Positions 8,117-14,867 are shown, counted from the stretch's first letter. The stretch is DNA of 14,867 bases from JBDKJS01 sp039806065 (GCA_039806065.1 JBDKJS010000100.1:1-14867); one strand, 5' to 3'. Notes: a model not told the origin generated them from the sequence alone. A program made the numbers and translations.

Positions 8117-8383
8117 ATGGATGAATTATTTAAAGCATTAGGAGATCCCACTAGAAGAGAAATCCTTAAACTGTTGAAGAAAAAAGAACTTCCAGCTGGT
8201 GAAGTAGCAGACAAGTTTAGCATGTCTAAGCCTAGCATTTCTCACCATCTTGATTCACTTCGTCAAGGAGGTCTTGTAACTTCTACAAGAAGCGGACAGC
8301 AAATTATTTACGCAATCAATAACAAAGCTGTAGAGCAGGCTATTGATGTGTTAGAAGGTTTGATGTCTAAAGGAAAAAAATAA
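8117..8383 (+). CDS. ArsR-family winged-helix repressor, SdpR-like
   Basis: This 88-residue protein is almost entirely one winged helix-turn-helix. It opens with the family hallmark FKALGDPTRREILKLL (5-20). The recognition-helix region is MSKPSISHHLDSLRQGGLV, and the wing is TSTRSGQQIIYAIN. The metal-binding cysteine motif of ArsR/SmtB sensors (CVCDL type) is absent, and the protein contains no cysteine, so it is not a classical metal sensor. The best match by eye is the autorepressor SdpR group, which often sits beside the membrane protein SdpI. Here no SdpI follows, because the next gene is convergent. It has its own leader and ends at a hairpin terminator at 8408-8435. Its target is probably its own promoter and perhaps an sdpI-like gene elsewhere. 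Confidence 0.85.
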   Translation: MDELFKALGDPTRREILKLLKKKELPAGEVADKFSMSKPSISHHLDSLRQGGLVTSTRSGQQIIYAINNKAVEQAIDVLEGLMSKGKK

Positions 8384-8407
8384 ATATTTTTTTTTCTTCC
8401 ACCAGAG

Positions 8408-8435
8408 AAAGGCTGCTTTTAGAGCAGCCTTTTTT
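8408..8435 (+). terminator. Terminator between the SdpR-like gene and tcdA
   Basis: AAAGGCTGCT (8408-8417) pairs with AGCAGCCTTT (8423-8432) around a 5-base loop, with Ts continuing to 8435. It follows the stop at 8383 by 24 bases and touches the stop codon of convergent tcdA (8434-8436). On the minus strand only three Ts follow the stem, so it works mainly for the plus strand but could help stop both. Confidence 0.85.
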
Positions 8436-9219
8436 ATTGCTCATCCTTCTTCTTAGCATCCCTTCTTTTCTTCTTCTCAGCTTTTAGTTTCTGCTGCTGA
8501 CTCCAGCCACTTAGATCGCGAATAACTACTGAAGCACATGTCATACCAAACATAGCTGGAATATAACTAATGGTACCATAGGCCGATTTTTTAAACCTAC
8601 TTTGTGTATACATCAATGACTTTTTATATACTTCCTCCTTACTCCATACCACCTTTATACCGCCATATACATTGTGTTTTATCAACCGCTTACGTACCAC
8701 TTGAGCTAAAAAACAATTGTAAGTGTTTTTTAAATCTCCTATCACTATTTTGGAAGGATCCATCCTGCCGCCTGCTCCCATACTGCTAATCAAAGGTATG
8801 TCATTCCAATAGCAAGTAGCCATGAGATTCACCTTTGGTGTGATGCTGTCTATGGCATCTATTACATAGTCATATTTTTCGGCTTGCACGGCAGCTTTGG
8901 CGCCTGCTACATCTAAAAATTGATCCTTTACTACCAAACTTACCGATGGATTTATCTGCCTGATGCGGTCTTCCATCAACAAGGCCTTTGACTGCCCGTG
9001 TGTGGTAGCCAAAGCTTGTAATTGCCTATTCCTATTGGTGGGATCTACCACATCCCCATCGAGGATGGTAATTTTTCCCACTCCAGCGCGCGCTATCGCC
9101 TCTGCTGCATAAGAACCTACCCCTCCCAATCCCACGATGAGTACATGCGATTCATTGAGCCGCTGTATCCCTTCTTGTGCTATGAGCAGCGTTGATCGCT
9201 CTAACCAACTGTTATCCAT
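8434..9219 (-). CDS. tcdA: tRNA threonylcarbamoyladenosine dehydratase (TcdA / CsdL)
   Basis: TcdA uses ATP to convert t6A at tRNA position 37 to its cyclic form ct6A. The 261-residue protein is an E1/ThiF/MoeB-like enzyme. It has a Rossmann nucleotide loop VGLGGVGSYAAEAIAR (29-44), the conserved NRNRQLQAL (62-70) after an acidic strand end (ILDGD, 52-56), DAIDSITPKV (121-130), SMGAGGRMDP (146-155), and a C-terminal GTISYIPAMFGM segment typical of the family. The tail (245-261) is strongly basic (KAEKKKRRDAKKK), possibly for tRNA contact. I chose the ATG at 9219 over the TTG at 9228. It overlaps the stop of the upstream tatD-like gene by 8 bases (ATGGATAA), which suggests one operon with translational coupling. 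Confidence 0.93.
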   Translation of the reverse strand: MDNSWLERSTLLIAQEGIQRLNESHVLIVGLGGVGSYAAEAIARAGVGKITILDGDVVDPTNRNRQLQALATTHGQSKALLMEDRIRQINPSVSLVVKDQFLDVAGAKAAVQAEKYDYVIDAIDSITPKVNLMATCYWNDIPLISSMGAGGRMDPSKIVIGDLKNTYNCFLAQVVRKRLIKHNVYGGIKVVWSKEEVYKKSLMYTQSRFKKSAYGTISYIPAMFGMTCASVVIRDLSGWSQQQKLKAEKKKRRDAKKKDEQ

Positions 9220-9877
9220 TGTTATCAAATATTTTTTTATAGTTACTAATCATCATCGCTTCAAATGCAGCAGGAACATGCCCACCTAGATCAACCGCCA
9301 TATCGTATAGCGATGAAATAGCGATGGGTGAATGATCCGTCTCTAACATTATGTGCGACAAATTTAATGTTTTAAAAATGCCCTGAACCCTTCCGGCATT
9401 TTTAAAAATAGCAGGACCAAGGCTAATCATGTAACCATGATCGATTATCTTTTTAGCATGTACTATTTCATTGTTGAATCCATGAAACAATACCGGCACT
9501 TTACTATTTTTGAGCATGCCCAGCACTTCATCCAATCTCCTTACACAATGCACTATGAGCGGGAGTTTGGTTTGATTGGCTATGGCTATACATTGTTCAA
9601 AATAAAACCTTTGATCCACTGCTGAAAAACTACTAAATTTATCTAAACCACATTCACCAATGGCTTTTACGGTCGGATGTTTGGCTATCAATGATAGCAA
9701 TGTATGTCCCACATTGGTGGTAGCAGTAGGCAAATACCAAGGATGCACTGAAAGTGAAATGGGATCTATGGGATTGTCACCCATTTGGTTCCAATAGAAA
9801 TTTCTTATTGCCATCACCTCGGCATTTGCAGTGTTGGAATGGTGAGTGTGAACATTAATAAATTTAACTTTGCTCAA
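9212..9877 (-). CDS. TatD-like metal-dependent hydrolase
   Basis: This is a 221-residue TIM-barrel metal hydrolase of the TatD DNase group (COG0084-like). All metal ligands expected of the family are visible: HTH at 10-12, Glu in GECGLD (75), His in VHC (110), His in FHGF (132) and Asp in LETD (181). Family members act as 3'-5' exonucleases or related phosphodiesterases; the substrate here is not known. It is somewhat shorter than typical TatD (about 255-265). No ATG fits. The ATG at 9946 would add a hydrophobic 23-residue leader that is only the antisense of the neighbouring gene. I therefore chose the TTG at 9877, which gives MSKVKFINVHTH and lies just downstream of a -7 box at 9902-9895. 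It is cotranscribed with tcdA, whose start it overlaps. Confidence 0.85.
   Translation of the reverse strand: MSKVKFINVHTHHSNTANAEVMAIRNFYWNQMGDNPIDPISLSVHPWYLPTATTNVGHTLLSLIAKHPTVKAIGECGLDKFSSFSAVDQRFYFEQCIAIANQTKLPLIVHCVRRLDEVLGMLKNSKVPVLFHGFNNEIVHAKKIIDHGYMISLGPAIFKNAGRVQGIFKTLNLSHIMLETDHSPIAISSLYDMAVDLGGHVPAAFEAMMISNYKKIFDNNG
9865..9872 (+). promoter_or_regulatory. Promoter -7 box of the YD-like gene, inside the tatD-like gene
   Basis: TAACTTTG matches TAnnTTTG exactly and ends 15 bases before the ATG at 9888. It overlaps codons 2-5 of the divergent tatD-like gene. No TTG lies at the usual distance upstream (the nearest, 9834-9836, gives a 28-base spacer), so the -33 element is weak or absent. 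Confidence 0.5.
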
Positions 9878-9887
9878 AATAAATAGA

Positions 9888-10778
9888 ATGACTCCAAAGA
9901 TAAAGCAAATAAAAAAAATGGTGGGCAATGTTAACCCTTTTGCCACTCAAAGCGATCAAATTTTTTCTAACCAATATTTACATTCCGTTATTTATTACAA
10001 TGAAATGGGTGCCATCACCCTTGAAGAAAAGTATAATAGTGCTGGAACCTGCGAGGAAGTGATCGCCTATCAATACAATCATCAAAATAAACCTATTACC
10101 ATAAAAGCTACCTATCCTATTGACCAAACTGAGGAAGTAATAAAAATAACCTATGATGGATTGCTTAAGGTGAAACAACAAAAGTTTTATGGCGATGACC
10201 CAGGCAGCTATCACACATTTGGTTACAATGATGAGCAACTACTGATCGATCATCAATCTTTTGATGATGATCAAACACTTATTTTACGCGAAACTTTTGC
10301 CTATCAAAATTCAAAATTATTGCAGCACGATCAACATGATTTTGAATCGCCACAGCACTATAGTATTATGTATGAATACCCCCAGCCACAAACCATCATT
10401 GAACAGCATTGGGTTGATTCAAAACTACAGAAATCATGCATTAAAACTATTAATGAACATGGTCAAGAAATAAAATTTGAAGAACTAAATACTAATGGAA
10501 AAATCTTACATGCTACCACCTATCACTATGATGAGCATCAGCGACTGATTGAAATTAATTCAACCCATGCATCCATGAAGCGCAAATTAATAGCGTATGA
10601 TGAAAGTGGCTTGCTATGCTCAAGCGAAACTTATAATGCTGCTGGTGCATTAATTGAAAAACAACATTTAACTTATGAAAATGGACTGTTGGCCTCCGAA
10701 GCTATTGCTGAAATAGCCACCAATGGAAATGAAAAAAGTATCCACCAACATGTTTTTTATCACTACCAATTCTATTAG
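9888..10778 (+). CDS. Hypothetical cytosolic protein with degenerate YD/RHS-like repeats
   Basis: I do not recognise a named family for this 296-residue protein. From residue 37 to near the C-terminus it shows roughly a dozen short turns of the form aromatic-[N/D/E]-x-x-G or a variant, followed by hydrophobic and Lys/Glu-rich strands. Examples are YYNEMG, KYNSAG, TYDGLL, GYNDEQLL, AYQNSKLL, TINEHGQEI, HYDEHQRLI, AYDESGLL, TYNAAGALI and TYENGLLA, spaced about 15-30 residues. This resembles the beta-hairpin rhythm of YD/RHS or YwqK-like repeats. There is no signal peptide, membrane segment, sorting domain or toxin domain. The ATG at 9888 is chosen because the earlier in-frame TTG (9870) is part of the -7 box. 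It is probably monocistronic; ftsK follows after 153 bases. Confidence 0.75.
   Translation: MTPKIKQIKKMVGNVNPFATQSDQIFSNQYLHSVIYYNEMGAITLEEKYNSAGTCEEVIAYQYNHQNKPITIKATYPIDQTEEVIKITYDGLLKVKQQKFYGDDPGSYHTFGYNDEQLLIDHQSFDDDQTLILRETFAYQNSKLLQHDQHDFESPQHYSIMYEYPQPQTIIEQHWVDSKLQKSCIKTINEHGQEIKFEELNTNGKILHATTYHYDEHQRLIEINSTHASMKRKLIAYDESGLLCSSETYNAAGALIEKQHLTYENGLLASEAIAEIATNGNEKSIHQHVFYHYQFY
9895..9928 (-). promoter_or_regulatory. Promoter of the tatD-like / tcdA operon
   Basis: On the minus strand TATCTTTG (9902-9895) matches TAnnTTTG exactly, with TTG (9928-9926) 23 bases upstream. The predicted start near 9888 lies about 11 bases before the TTG start codon at 9877. The element is inside the first codons of the divergent YD-like gene, so the two promoters interlock. 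Confidence 0.5.
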
Positions 10779-10805
10779 TACGCACTTTTTGCCAATGGGC
10801 TAACC

Positions 10806-10813
10806 TAAATTTG
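10806..10813 (+). promoter_or_regulatory. Candidate -7 box for ftsK
   Basis: TAAATTTG is an exact TAnnTTTG match. TTTG at 10788-10791 is 14 bases upstream, shorter than the usual spacing. Use of it gives a leader of about 110 bases before the ATG at 10932. That leader contains a small inverted repeat, TTTTAC (10862-10867) and GTAAAA (10876-10881). Confidence 0.4.
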
Positions 10814-10931
10814 TTCATATCTTTTAATGCGCTTGTTAACCCACATAAATCTGACTTCTATTTTTACATATACGAGTAAAATTGGCAATTTCCTTTAGTT
10901 GACCACGTTTAATCCCGTAACTGTAATCATC

Positions 10932-13457
10932 ATGACTAAAAAAGCTGGAAGCGAAGAAGAAGTAAAAGAAAAATCTAAATCAAAAAAAAAGAAACAAGGT
11001 TTTTCTTTAAAAGGTATTAAAACATTCTTAATAGATGAAAGAACACACCAAACCTTTGGTTTGCTTTTGCTGCTTTTTTCCCTTTTCTTATTTGCTGCTT
11101 TTATTTCCCACTTATGGTATTGGCAATCCGATTCAGCAATAAGTGGAGCCAACACCGTGGGCGAACTTCTTATCCGTCAAGATTTACAAGTAAAAAATTG
11201 GTTGGGAAAGTTGGGCGCCATCCTTGCCGATTATTTTATGACCGGCAAATTTGGAATAGCTGCTTTTTTTATCCCCTTCTACCTTTTTTTAACCAGCATT
11301 AAAATAATTACAAGCCGCACCTTACTGCCTTTTGGCCCCACTTTCCGTTGGGGATTATTTACAGCTGTTTGGTTGAGCACCTTCTTAGGCTTTGCATTAA
11401 GCGCCAAACCTACCTGGCTCATTCTAGGTGGCGTTTATGGATATGAAATGAGCGACACGCTTAAAGGACTCATCGGAGGCATTGGCACAGGGCTATTATT
11501 ACTTGCTTCTCTTACTGCATTCATCACTGTAACCTTTAAACTCAACCTTCAGTGGAATAAACAAGCCACCCCGGCCGAAGAAGCAGTGGAACCATCACCT
11601 GATCAAGAAAAAGCAGCACCCGATTTTGCTGATAAGGTAATCTCTAACCTATTTGGTGAAACTGAAAAACCGCAGGTAATTGATTTTGATGATACTGATC
11701 CTATCTATGACGATCAAGTTCATGAAATTGAAAATATGGAAATGGAAGACCTACCCTCTGATGAAGATGATGATAGTGAAACAATAGCCGAAACCGATTT
11801 AGATGATGAACTAGCTATAGAAAATGAGCCTGACCTTACAATGGAAAACCAACCCGAGGCCGATATGGAATTGGAAACAATAGTGGCCGCTGAAGATGAA
11901 ATGGCCATTGATGATGATGGAGAATTACCACATGCCACTGGCGATTATGATCCTAAACTAGAACTTAGCCGCTACAAATATCCATCTCTTGATCTATTAG
12001 AAAATTATGGCGACAAAAAATTAGAAATCAACAAAGAAGAGCTGGAAGCCAATAAAAATAAAATCGTAGAAACACTAAGGCACTATGATATAAATATAGA
12101 AAAGATCAAAGCTACCATTGGGCCCACTGTCACCCTGTTTGAAATAGTTCCGCAAGCAGGTACCAGAATCTCAAAAATAAAAAATCTTGAAAATGACATT
12201 GCGCTAAGTATTGCCGCCCTGGGCATTCGCATCATTGCACCCATACCCGGTAAAGGAACCATTGGAATTGAAGTACCCAATCAAAAACCTGAAATTGTTC
12301 CAATGAAAAACCTGCTGGGCAGCGAACGGTTTGTGAACTCAGAATTTGACCTACCCATAGCACTCGGAAAAACCATAAGCAATGAAGTTTTCATTGCCGA
12401 TTTGGCCAAAATGCCCCACCTCCTAATGGCTGGTGCCACTGGCCAAGGGAAATCAGTAGGCCTCAATGCCATTTTGGTGAGTTTACTTTATAAAAAACAC
12501 CCATCTCAAGTCAAGTTTGTAATGGTTGATCCTAAAAAAGTAGAATTAACCCTTTTTAGAACAATTGAAAGACATTTCCTGGCTAAACTTCCTAATGAAG
12601 AAGAACCTATCATTACCGATACTAAAAAAGTAATTAACACACTCAACAGCCTTTGCATAGAAATGGACCAGCGCTATGAATTGTTAAAAGACGCTGCCGT
12701 TAGAACCATTAAAGAATACAATGCCAAGTTCATTGCCCGCAAGCTAAATCCAAACAACGGCCACCGCTACCTCCCCTATATTGTGCTCGTTGTAGATGAA
12801 TTTGCCGACCTCATCATGACAGCCGGCAAAGAGGTAGAAACTCCCATCGCCCGCCTCGCTCAGCTGGCCCGTGCCATTGGTATTCACCTGATCATTGCCA
12901 CCCAACGACCTTCTGTAAACATTATTACAGGTACCATCAAGGCCAATTTTCCAGCACGTATTGCATTTAGAGTTTCATCTAAAATAGATGCCCGTACCAT
13001 TCTCGACAGTCAAGGTGCCGAACAATTAATTGGCAAGGGCGATATGCTCCTAAGCATGGGCAGCGACCTCATTCGGCTCCAATGCGCATTTGTAGATACT
13101 CCTGAAGTTGATCGCATCACCGAATTTATCGGAGGGCAGCAAGGTTATGCCGATGCATTTTTACTCCCAGAATACATAGATGAAAACGGTGAAGGAAGCA
13201 AAGACATCAGCCTTGAAGATAGAGACCCCCTATTTGAAGATGCAGCCCAAATCATTGTCAATGCACAACAGGGATCAGCTTCCCTCTTACAGCGCAAACT
13301 CAAATTAGGCTATAACCGGGCCGGTAGAATCATAGATCAACTAGAAGCAGCTAGGATAATAGGCCCCTTTGAAGGATCCAAAGCCCGCGAAGTATTGATC
13401 AAAGACCCCATGAGCCTTGATCAAATACTACAAGGCCTTCGCAATAGAAATAATTAA
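10932..13457 (+). CDS. ftsK: DNA translocase FtsK/SpoIIIE
   Basis: FtsK is the septal DNA pump that clears chromosome ends and activates dimer resolution at cell division. The 841-residue protein has a Lys-rich cytoplasmic start. Four likely membrane segments follow (about 42-62, 106-126, 141-157 and 180-203). A very acidic linker (about 245-340) leads into the alpha/beta motor. The motor carries Walker A GATGQGKS (501-508), Walker B IVLVVDEF (617-624) and ATQRP (656-660). The gamma winged-helix domain (about 764-825, with GYNRAGRIIDQLEAARIIGP) normally reads the polar KOPS-type sequences. The linker is much shorter than in E. coli FtsK. The ATG at 10932 is preferred; an in-frame TTG at 10899 would add MTTFNPVTVII, which breaks the usual lysine-rich start. 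A lolA-like gene follows after 151 bases. Confidence 0.97.
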   Translation: MTKKAGSEEEVKEKSKSKKKKQGFSLKGIKTFLIDERTHQTFGLLLLLFSLFLFAAFISHLWYWQSDSAISGANTVGELLIRQDLQVKNWLGKLGAILADYFMTGKFGIAAFFIPFYLFLTSIKIITSRTLLPFGPTFRWGLFTAVWLSTFLGFALSAKPTWLILGGVYGYEMSDTLKGLIGGIGTGLLLLASLTAFITVTFKLNLQWNKQATPAEEAVEPSPDQEKAAPDFADKVISNLFGETEKPQVIDFDDTDPIYDDQVHEIENMEMEDLPSDEDDDSETIAETDLDDELAIENEPDLTMENQPEADMELETIVAAEDEMAIDDDGELPHATGDYDPKLELSRYKYPSLDLLENYGDKKLEINKEELEANKNKIVETLRHYDINIEKIKATIGPTVTLFEIVPQAGTRISKIKNLENDIALSIAALGIRIIAPIPGKGTIGIEVPNQKPEIVPMKNLLGSERFVNSEFDLPIALGKTISNEVFIADLAKMPHLLMAGATGQGKSVGLNAILVSLLYKKHPSQVKFVMVDPKKVELTLFRTIERHFLAKLPNEEEPIITDTKKVINTLNSLCIEMDQRYELLKDAAVRTIKEYNAKFIARKLNPNNGHRYLPYIVLVVDEFADLIMTAGKEVETPIARLAQLARAIGIHLIIATQRPSVNIITGTIKANFPARIAFRVSSKIDARTILDSQGAEQLIGKGDMLLSMGSDLIRLQCAFVDTPEVDRITEFIGGQQGYADAFLLPEYIDENGEGSKDISLEDRDPLFEDAAQIIVNAQQGSASLLQRKLKLGYNRAGRIIDQLEAARIIGPFEGSKAREVLIKDPMSLDQILQGLRNRNN

Positions 13458-13520
13458 TGCCCACAAAACCAAGCCCCTCTTAATCAGTAACCAACGCTAG
13501 CTTTTAACTTTGGCGCACTA

Positions 13521-13556
13521 TTTGCTTTAATCCTAAAAAAATTACTCCTACTTTTG
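13521..13556 (+). promoter_or_regulatory. Candidate promoter for the lolA-like gene
   Basis: TACTTTTG (13549-13556) matches TAnnTTTG, with TTTG at 13521-13524 (24-base spacer, on the long side). A second exact box, TAACTTTG at 13505-13512, lies upstream without a clear -33 partner. Either would make the gene at 13609 independent of ftsK. No ftsK terminator hairpin is visible in 13458-13608. Confidence 0.4.
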
Positions 13557-13608
13557 AACTGTACACACAAAAAGTACGTAATAATCTAGAATAAAAAAAA
13601 TTATAGCG

Positions 13609-14292
13609 ATGATTAAAAAAAACAACCTGCTGCTAAAACTTTTGATGCTCTTCACCCTTGGTGCCCATAGTGTGCTTGCCCAATCTACTGCCGAAACACC
13701 AGCCCAGAGTGATAAAAAAGCACAGGAAATACTTAAATCCGTTTCCTCAAAATTTAAAAGCCTTCAAAGTGTAAAAGCCACCTTCACCATTAAACTAGAA
13801 GACGCCAAAGGCCAAACCAACGAAACCCAAAAAGGTACCATTCAAATAAAGGGCGCTAAATATAAATTAGACCTCGCAGGACAAGAAGTGTACTCTGATG
13901 GCGCCACACGCTGGACCTACATGAAAGAATCAAACGAAGTGCAAATAGACAACCAGCGAAACGATGAAAACGCCATCACACCCGGCAATGTATTTACCAT
14001 GTATGAAAAAGGCTGGCTCTTTAAATTTGTGGGTGAAGAAAAGGCCGGGGCCCTCACCTACCAATTAATAGAATTAATACCCATTGACCCTAAGAAGAAA
14101 AACATCTTTAAAGTTAAACTCAAAATCAATAAGGCCGATAAATATATTGCCAATGCCAAAGTATTTGAAAAAAATGGCAATACTCAAACCATTATCGTAG
14201 ATCAAATAGCCAGCAATGCCAGCAATGCCGAAACCATTTTCCTATTCAACGAAGCTAAATATCCCGGCTGCGAAAAAATAGACCTTCGCTAA
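13609..14292 (+). CDS. lolA: LolA-like outer-membrane lipoprotein carrier protein
   Basis: LolA shuttles lipoproteins through the periplasm from the inner-membrane Lol complex to the outer membrane. The 227-residue protein has a Sec signal peptide (residues 1-24, Lys-Lys then LLLKLLMLFTLG, cleavage after VLA). Next comes the family start AQEILKSVSSKFKSLQSVKATFTI, where an early helix leads into the beta-barrel half-shell. GTIQIKGAKYKLDLAGQEVYSDGATRWTY by eye matches the LolA core strand pattern, with its Trp after a Ser-Asp-Gly turn. The mature part lacks the lipoprotein cysteine, as expected of a soluble carrier. A 9-base direct duplication (14212-14229) encodes the SNASNA stretch. Its position just downstream of ftsK is, as far as I recall, common in Bacteroidota. 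Confidence 0.88.
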   Translation: MIKKNNLLLKLLMLFTLGAHSVLAQSTAETPAQSDKKAQEILKSVSSKFKSLQSVKATFTIKLEDAKGQTNETQKGTIQIKGAKYKLDLAGQEVYSDGATRWTYMKESNEVQIDNQRNDENAITPGNVFTMYEKGWLFKFVGEEKAGALTYQLIELIPIDPKKKNIFKVKLKINKADKYIANAKVFEKNGNTQTIIVDQIASNASNAETIFLFNEAKYPGCEKIDLR

Positions 14293-14330
14293 TGGCAAGC
14301 ACCATAGCTCACAAACAAATATTTTTTGGG

Positions 14331-14480
14331 GCGGCATCACCACCACCGCACCTTATCACCCGCAGTGCCGGTGTTCGCTCATAGTGCTGCTAAAAAAAAT
14401 ACTTTTTTAGCAGCAGCTAATCCGCTCACCCACGGGCCGCAGTTCATCACCCTAACACCCATCACCTCACTATTTTCATC
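14331..14480. repeat. GC-rich hairpin-rich intergenic element, probable repeat family member
   Basis: This stretch between lolA and the convergent gene at 14575 is about 63 percent GC over 14331-14390 and about 62 percent over 14421-14470, far above its AT-rich surroundings. One hairpin pairs CACCGCAC (14344-14351) with GTGCCGGTG (14365-14373), one C bulged. A second pairs 14385-14397 with 14403-14415 (perfect 13-bp stem, TGCTGCT then an A run; loop AATAC). GCGGC (14331-14335) could close the domain with GCCGC (14436-14440). ATCACC recurs five times (14336, 14355, 14445, 14460 region). It holds an open frame from a TTG at 14326, but composition and lack of start signals argue against coding. 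A REP-like dispersed repeat or structured RNA is inferred. Confidence 0.45.
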
Positions 14481-14574
14481 CAGATGTGCACATTACTCTT
14501 TCATTACTGTGCCGTCAATACTTGCTTCCTGGGAGCAATAGGATATTTAATTTACTGCTTTGTAATTTTAGTTT

Positions 14575-14867
14575 TTACTCATTTTGAACAATAACCTTGG
14601 CTGTGCCTTTGTAACTTGAATTTGAAATTTTTAGAAGATAGATACCACTGCTCAAATTGTGGAGTTTAATATTTTGCATCTGACTCCAGGCCGGTAGCCA
14701 TTGCTGCTGCACTACCTTGCCATTGATATCTATCAATTGCAGCAAAGCATTTTCTTGCAAAGTAGCATACTGCAAATGAACCGTGCTGTTTGCAGCGGCA
14801 GGGTTTGGAAAAACTTTAACTGCGTTTTCTTTTACTGCACCTTTGGGTAAACCCACATGCAAACTAT
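14575..14867 (-). CDS. C-terminal end of a type IX (Por) secreted protein, truncated by window edge
   Basis: Only the last 97 or so codons are visible; the frame is open through base 14867, so the gene begins outside the window. The visible part is a type A sorting domain: VKVFPNPAAANSTVHLQY near its start, LLQLIDINGKVV in the middle and LSSGIYLLKISN before the final strand, ending KVIVQNE. It shares the pattern of the C-terminus of the protein encoded at 1578-3347 (YPNPSNG, IGQLV, LSEGIYSIQI), so both should use the same secretion route. The nature of the passenger domain is unknown. A TTG at 14862 could look like a start but interrupts nothing and should not be used. It is convergent with the lolA-like gene. 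Confidence 0.88.
   Translation of the reverse strand, partial: SLHVGLPKGAVKENAVKVFPNPAAANSTVHLQYATLQENALLQLIDINGKVVQQQWLPAWSQMQNIKLHNLSSGIYLLKISNSSYKGTAKVIVQNE

Noticed and set aside
9878..9946. Hydrophobic N-terminal extension of the tatD-like protein (ATG at 9946)
   Set aside because: The segment is the antisense of the lysine/isoleucine-rich start of the YD-like gene and lies upstream of the probable transcript start; TatD proteins begin close to the HxH motif.
10899..10931. TTG start for ftsK adding 11 residues
   Set aside because: The ATG at 10932 gives the usual lysine-rich start, and the extra residues resemble no FtsK N-terminus.
11720..11938. Serine-rich minus-strand open frame
   Set aside because: It is the antisense shadow of the Asp/Glu-rich FtsK linker (GAT/GAA codons read as Ser/Phe in reverse).
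14212..14229. Nine-base tandem duplication in the lolA-like gene
   Set aside because: Two copies only, in frame, encoding SNASNA; a trivial slippage event with no sign of phase-variable repeats.
14326..14541. Open frame of 71 codons with a HHHH run
   Set aside because: It starts at a TTG, lies across the hairpins of the GC-rich element, and has no domain or start signal. The His run simply reflects ATCACCACC repeats.

Overview
The window looks like a piece of a Bacteroidota chromosome. It is AT-rich, and two reading frames end in type IX secretion (Por) sorting domains. DnaK and UvrA read like Bacteroidota versions. Several genes are preceded by the phylum-specific -7 box TAnnTTTG, and no strong Shine-Dalgarno sequences are visible. 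I cannot place it below phylum.

Layout: (1) 1-1407, minus strand, the N-terminal three quarters of dnaK, running off the left edge. (2) 1408-1577, a divergent regulatory gap with repeats on the dnaK side and a clean Bacteroidota promoter for the next gene. (3) 1578-3347, a secreted type IX cargo protein, followed by two back-to-back strand-specific terminators (3371-3447). (4) 3451-3738, minus, a small unknown gene. (5) 3948-5006, a membrane fatty acid desaturase, then uvrA (5062-7953). (6) 8117-8383, an SdpR-like ArsR-family repressor, ending in a hairpin shared with a convergent minus-strand pair, tatD-like and tcdA (9877 down to 8434). (7) 9888-10778, an unrecognised protein with degenerate YD/RHS-like repeats, whose promoter lies inside the start of the tatD-like gene. 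(8) ftsK (10932-13457) followed by a lolA-like gene (13609-14292). (9) 14331-14480, a GC-rich, hairpin-rich intergenic element. (10) 14575-14867, minus, the C-terminal end of a second type IX cargo gene, running off the right edge.

Functionally this is mostly housekeeping: protein folding (DnaK), excision repair (UvrA), tRNA modification (TcdA), chromosome segregation (FtsK), lipoprotein trafficking (LolA) and lipid desaturation. Lineage-type surface proteins are mixed in. I found no phage, transposase, CRISPR array, tRNA or rRNA, and no convincing new multi-gene system. The points most worth a second look are the structured GC-rich element at 14331-14480, the interlocked promoters at 9865-9928, and the YD-like protein. 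Two loci also have a TTG belonging to a promoter -7 box lying in frame upstream of the likely ATG, which would mislead automatic start calling.
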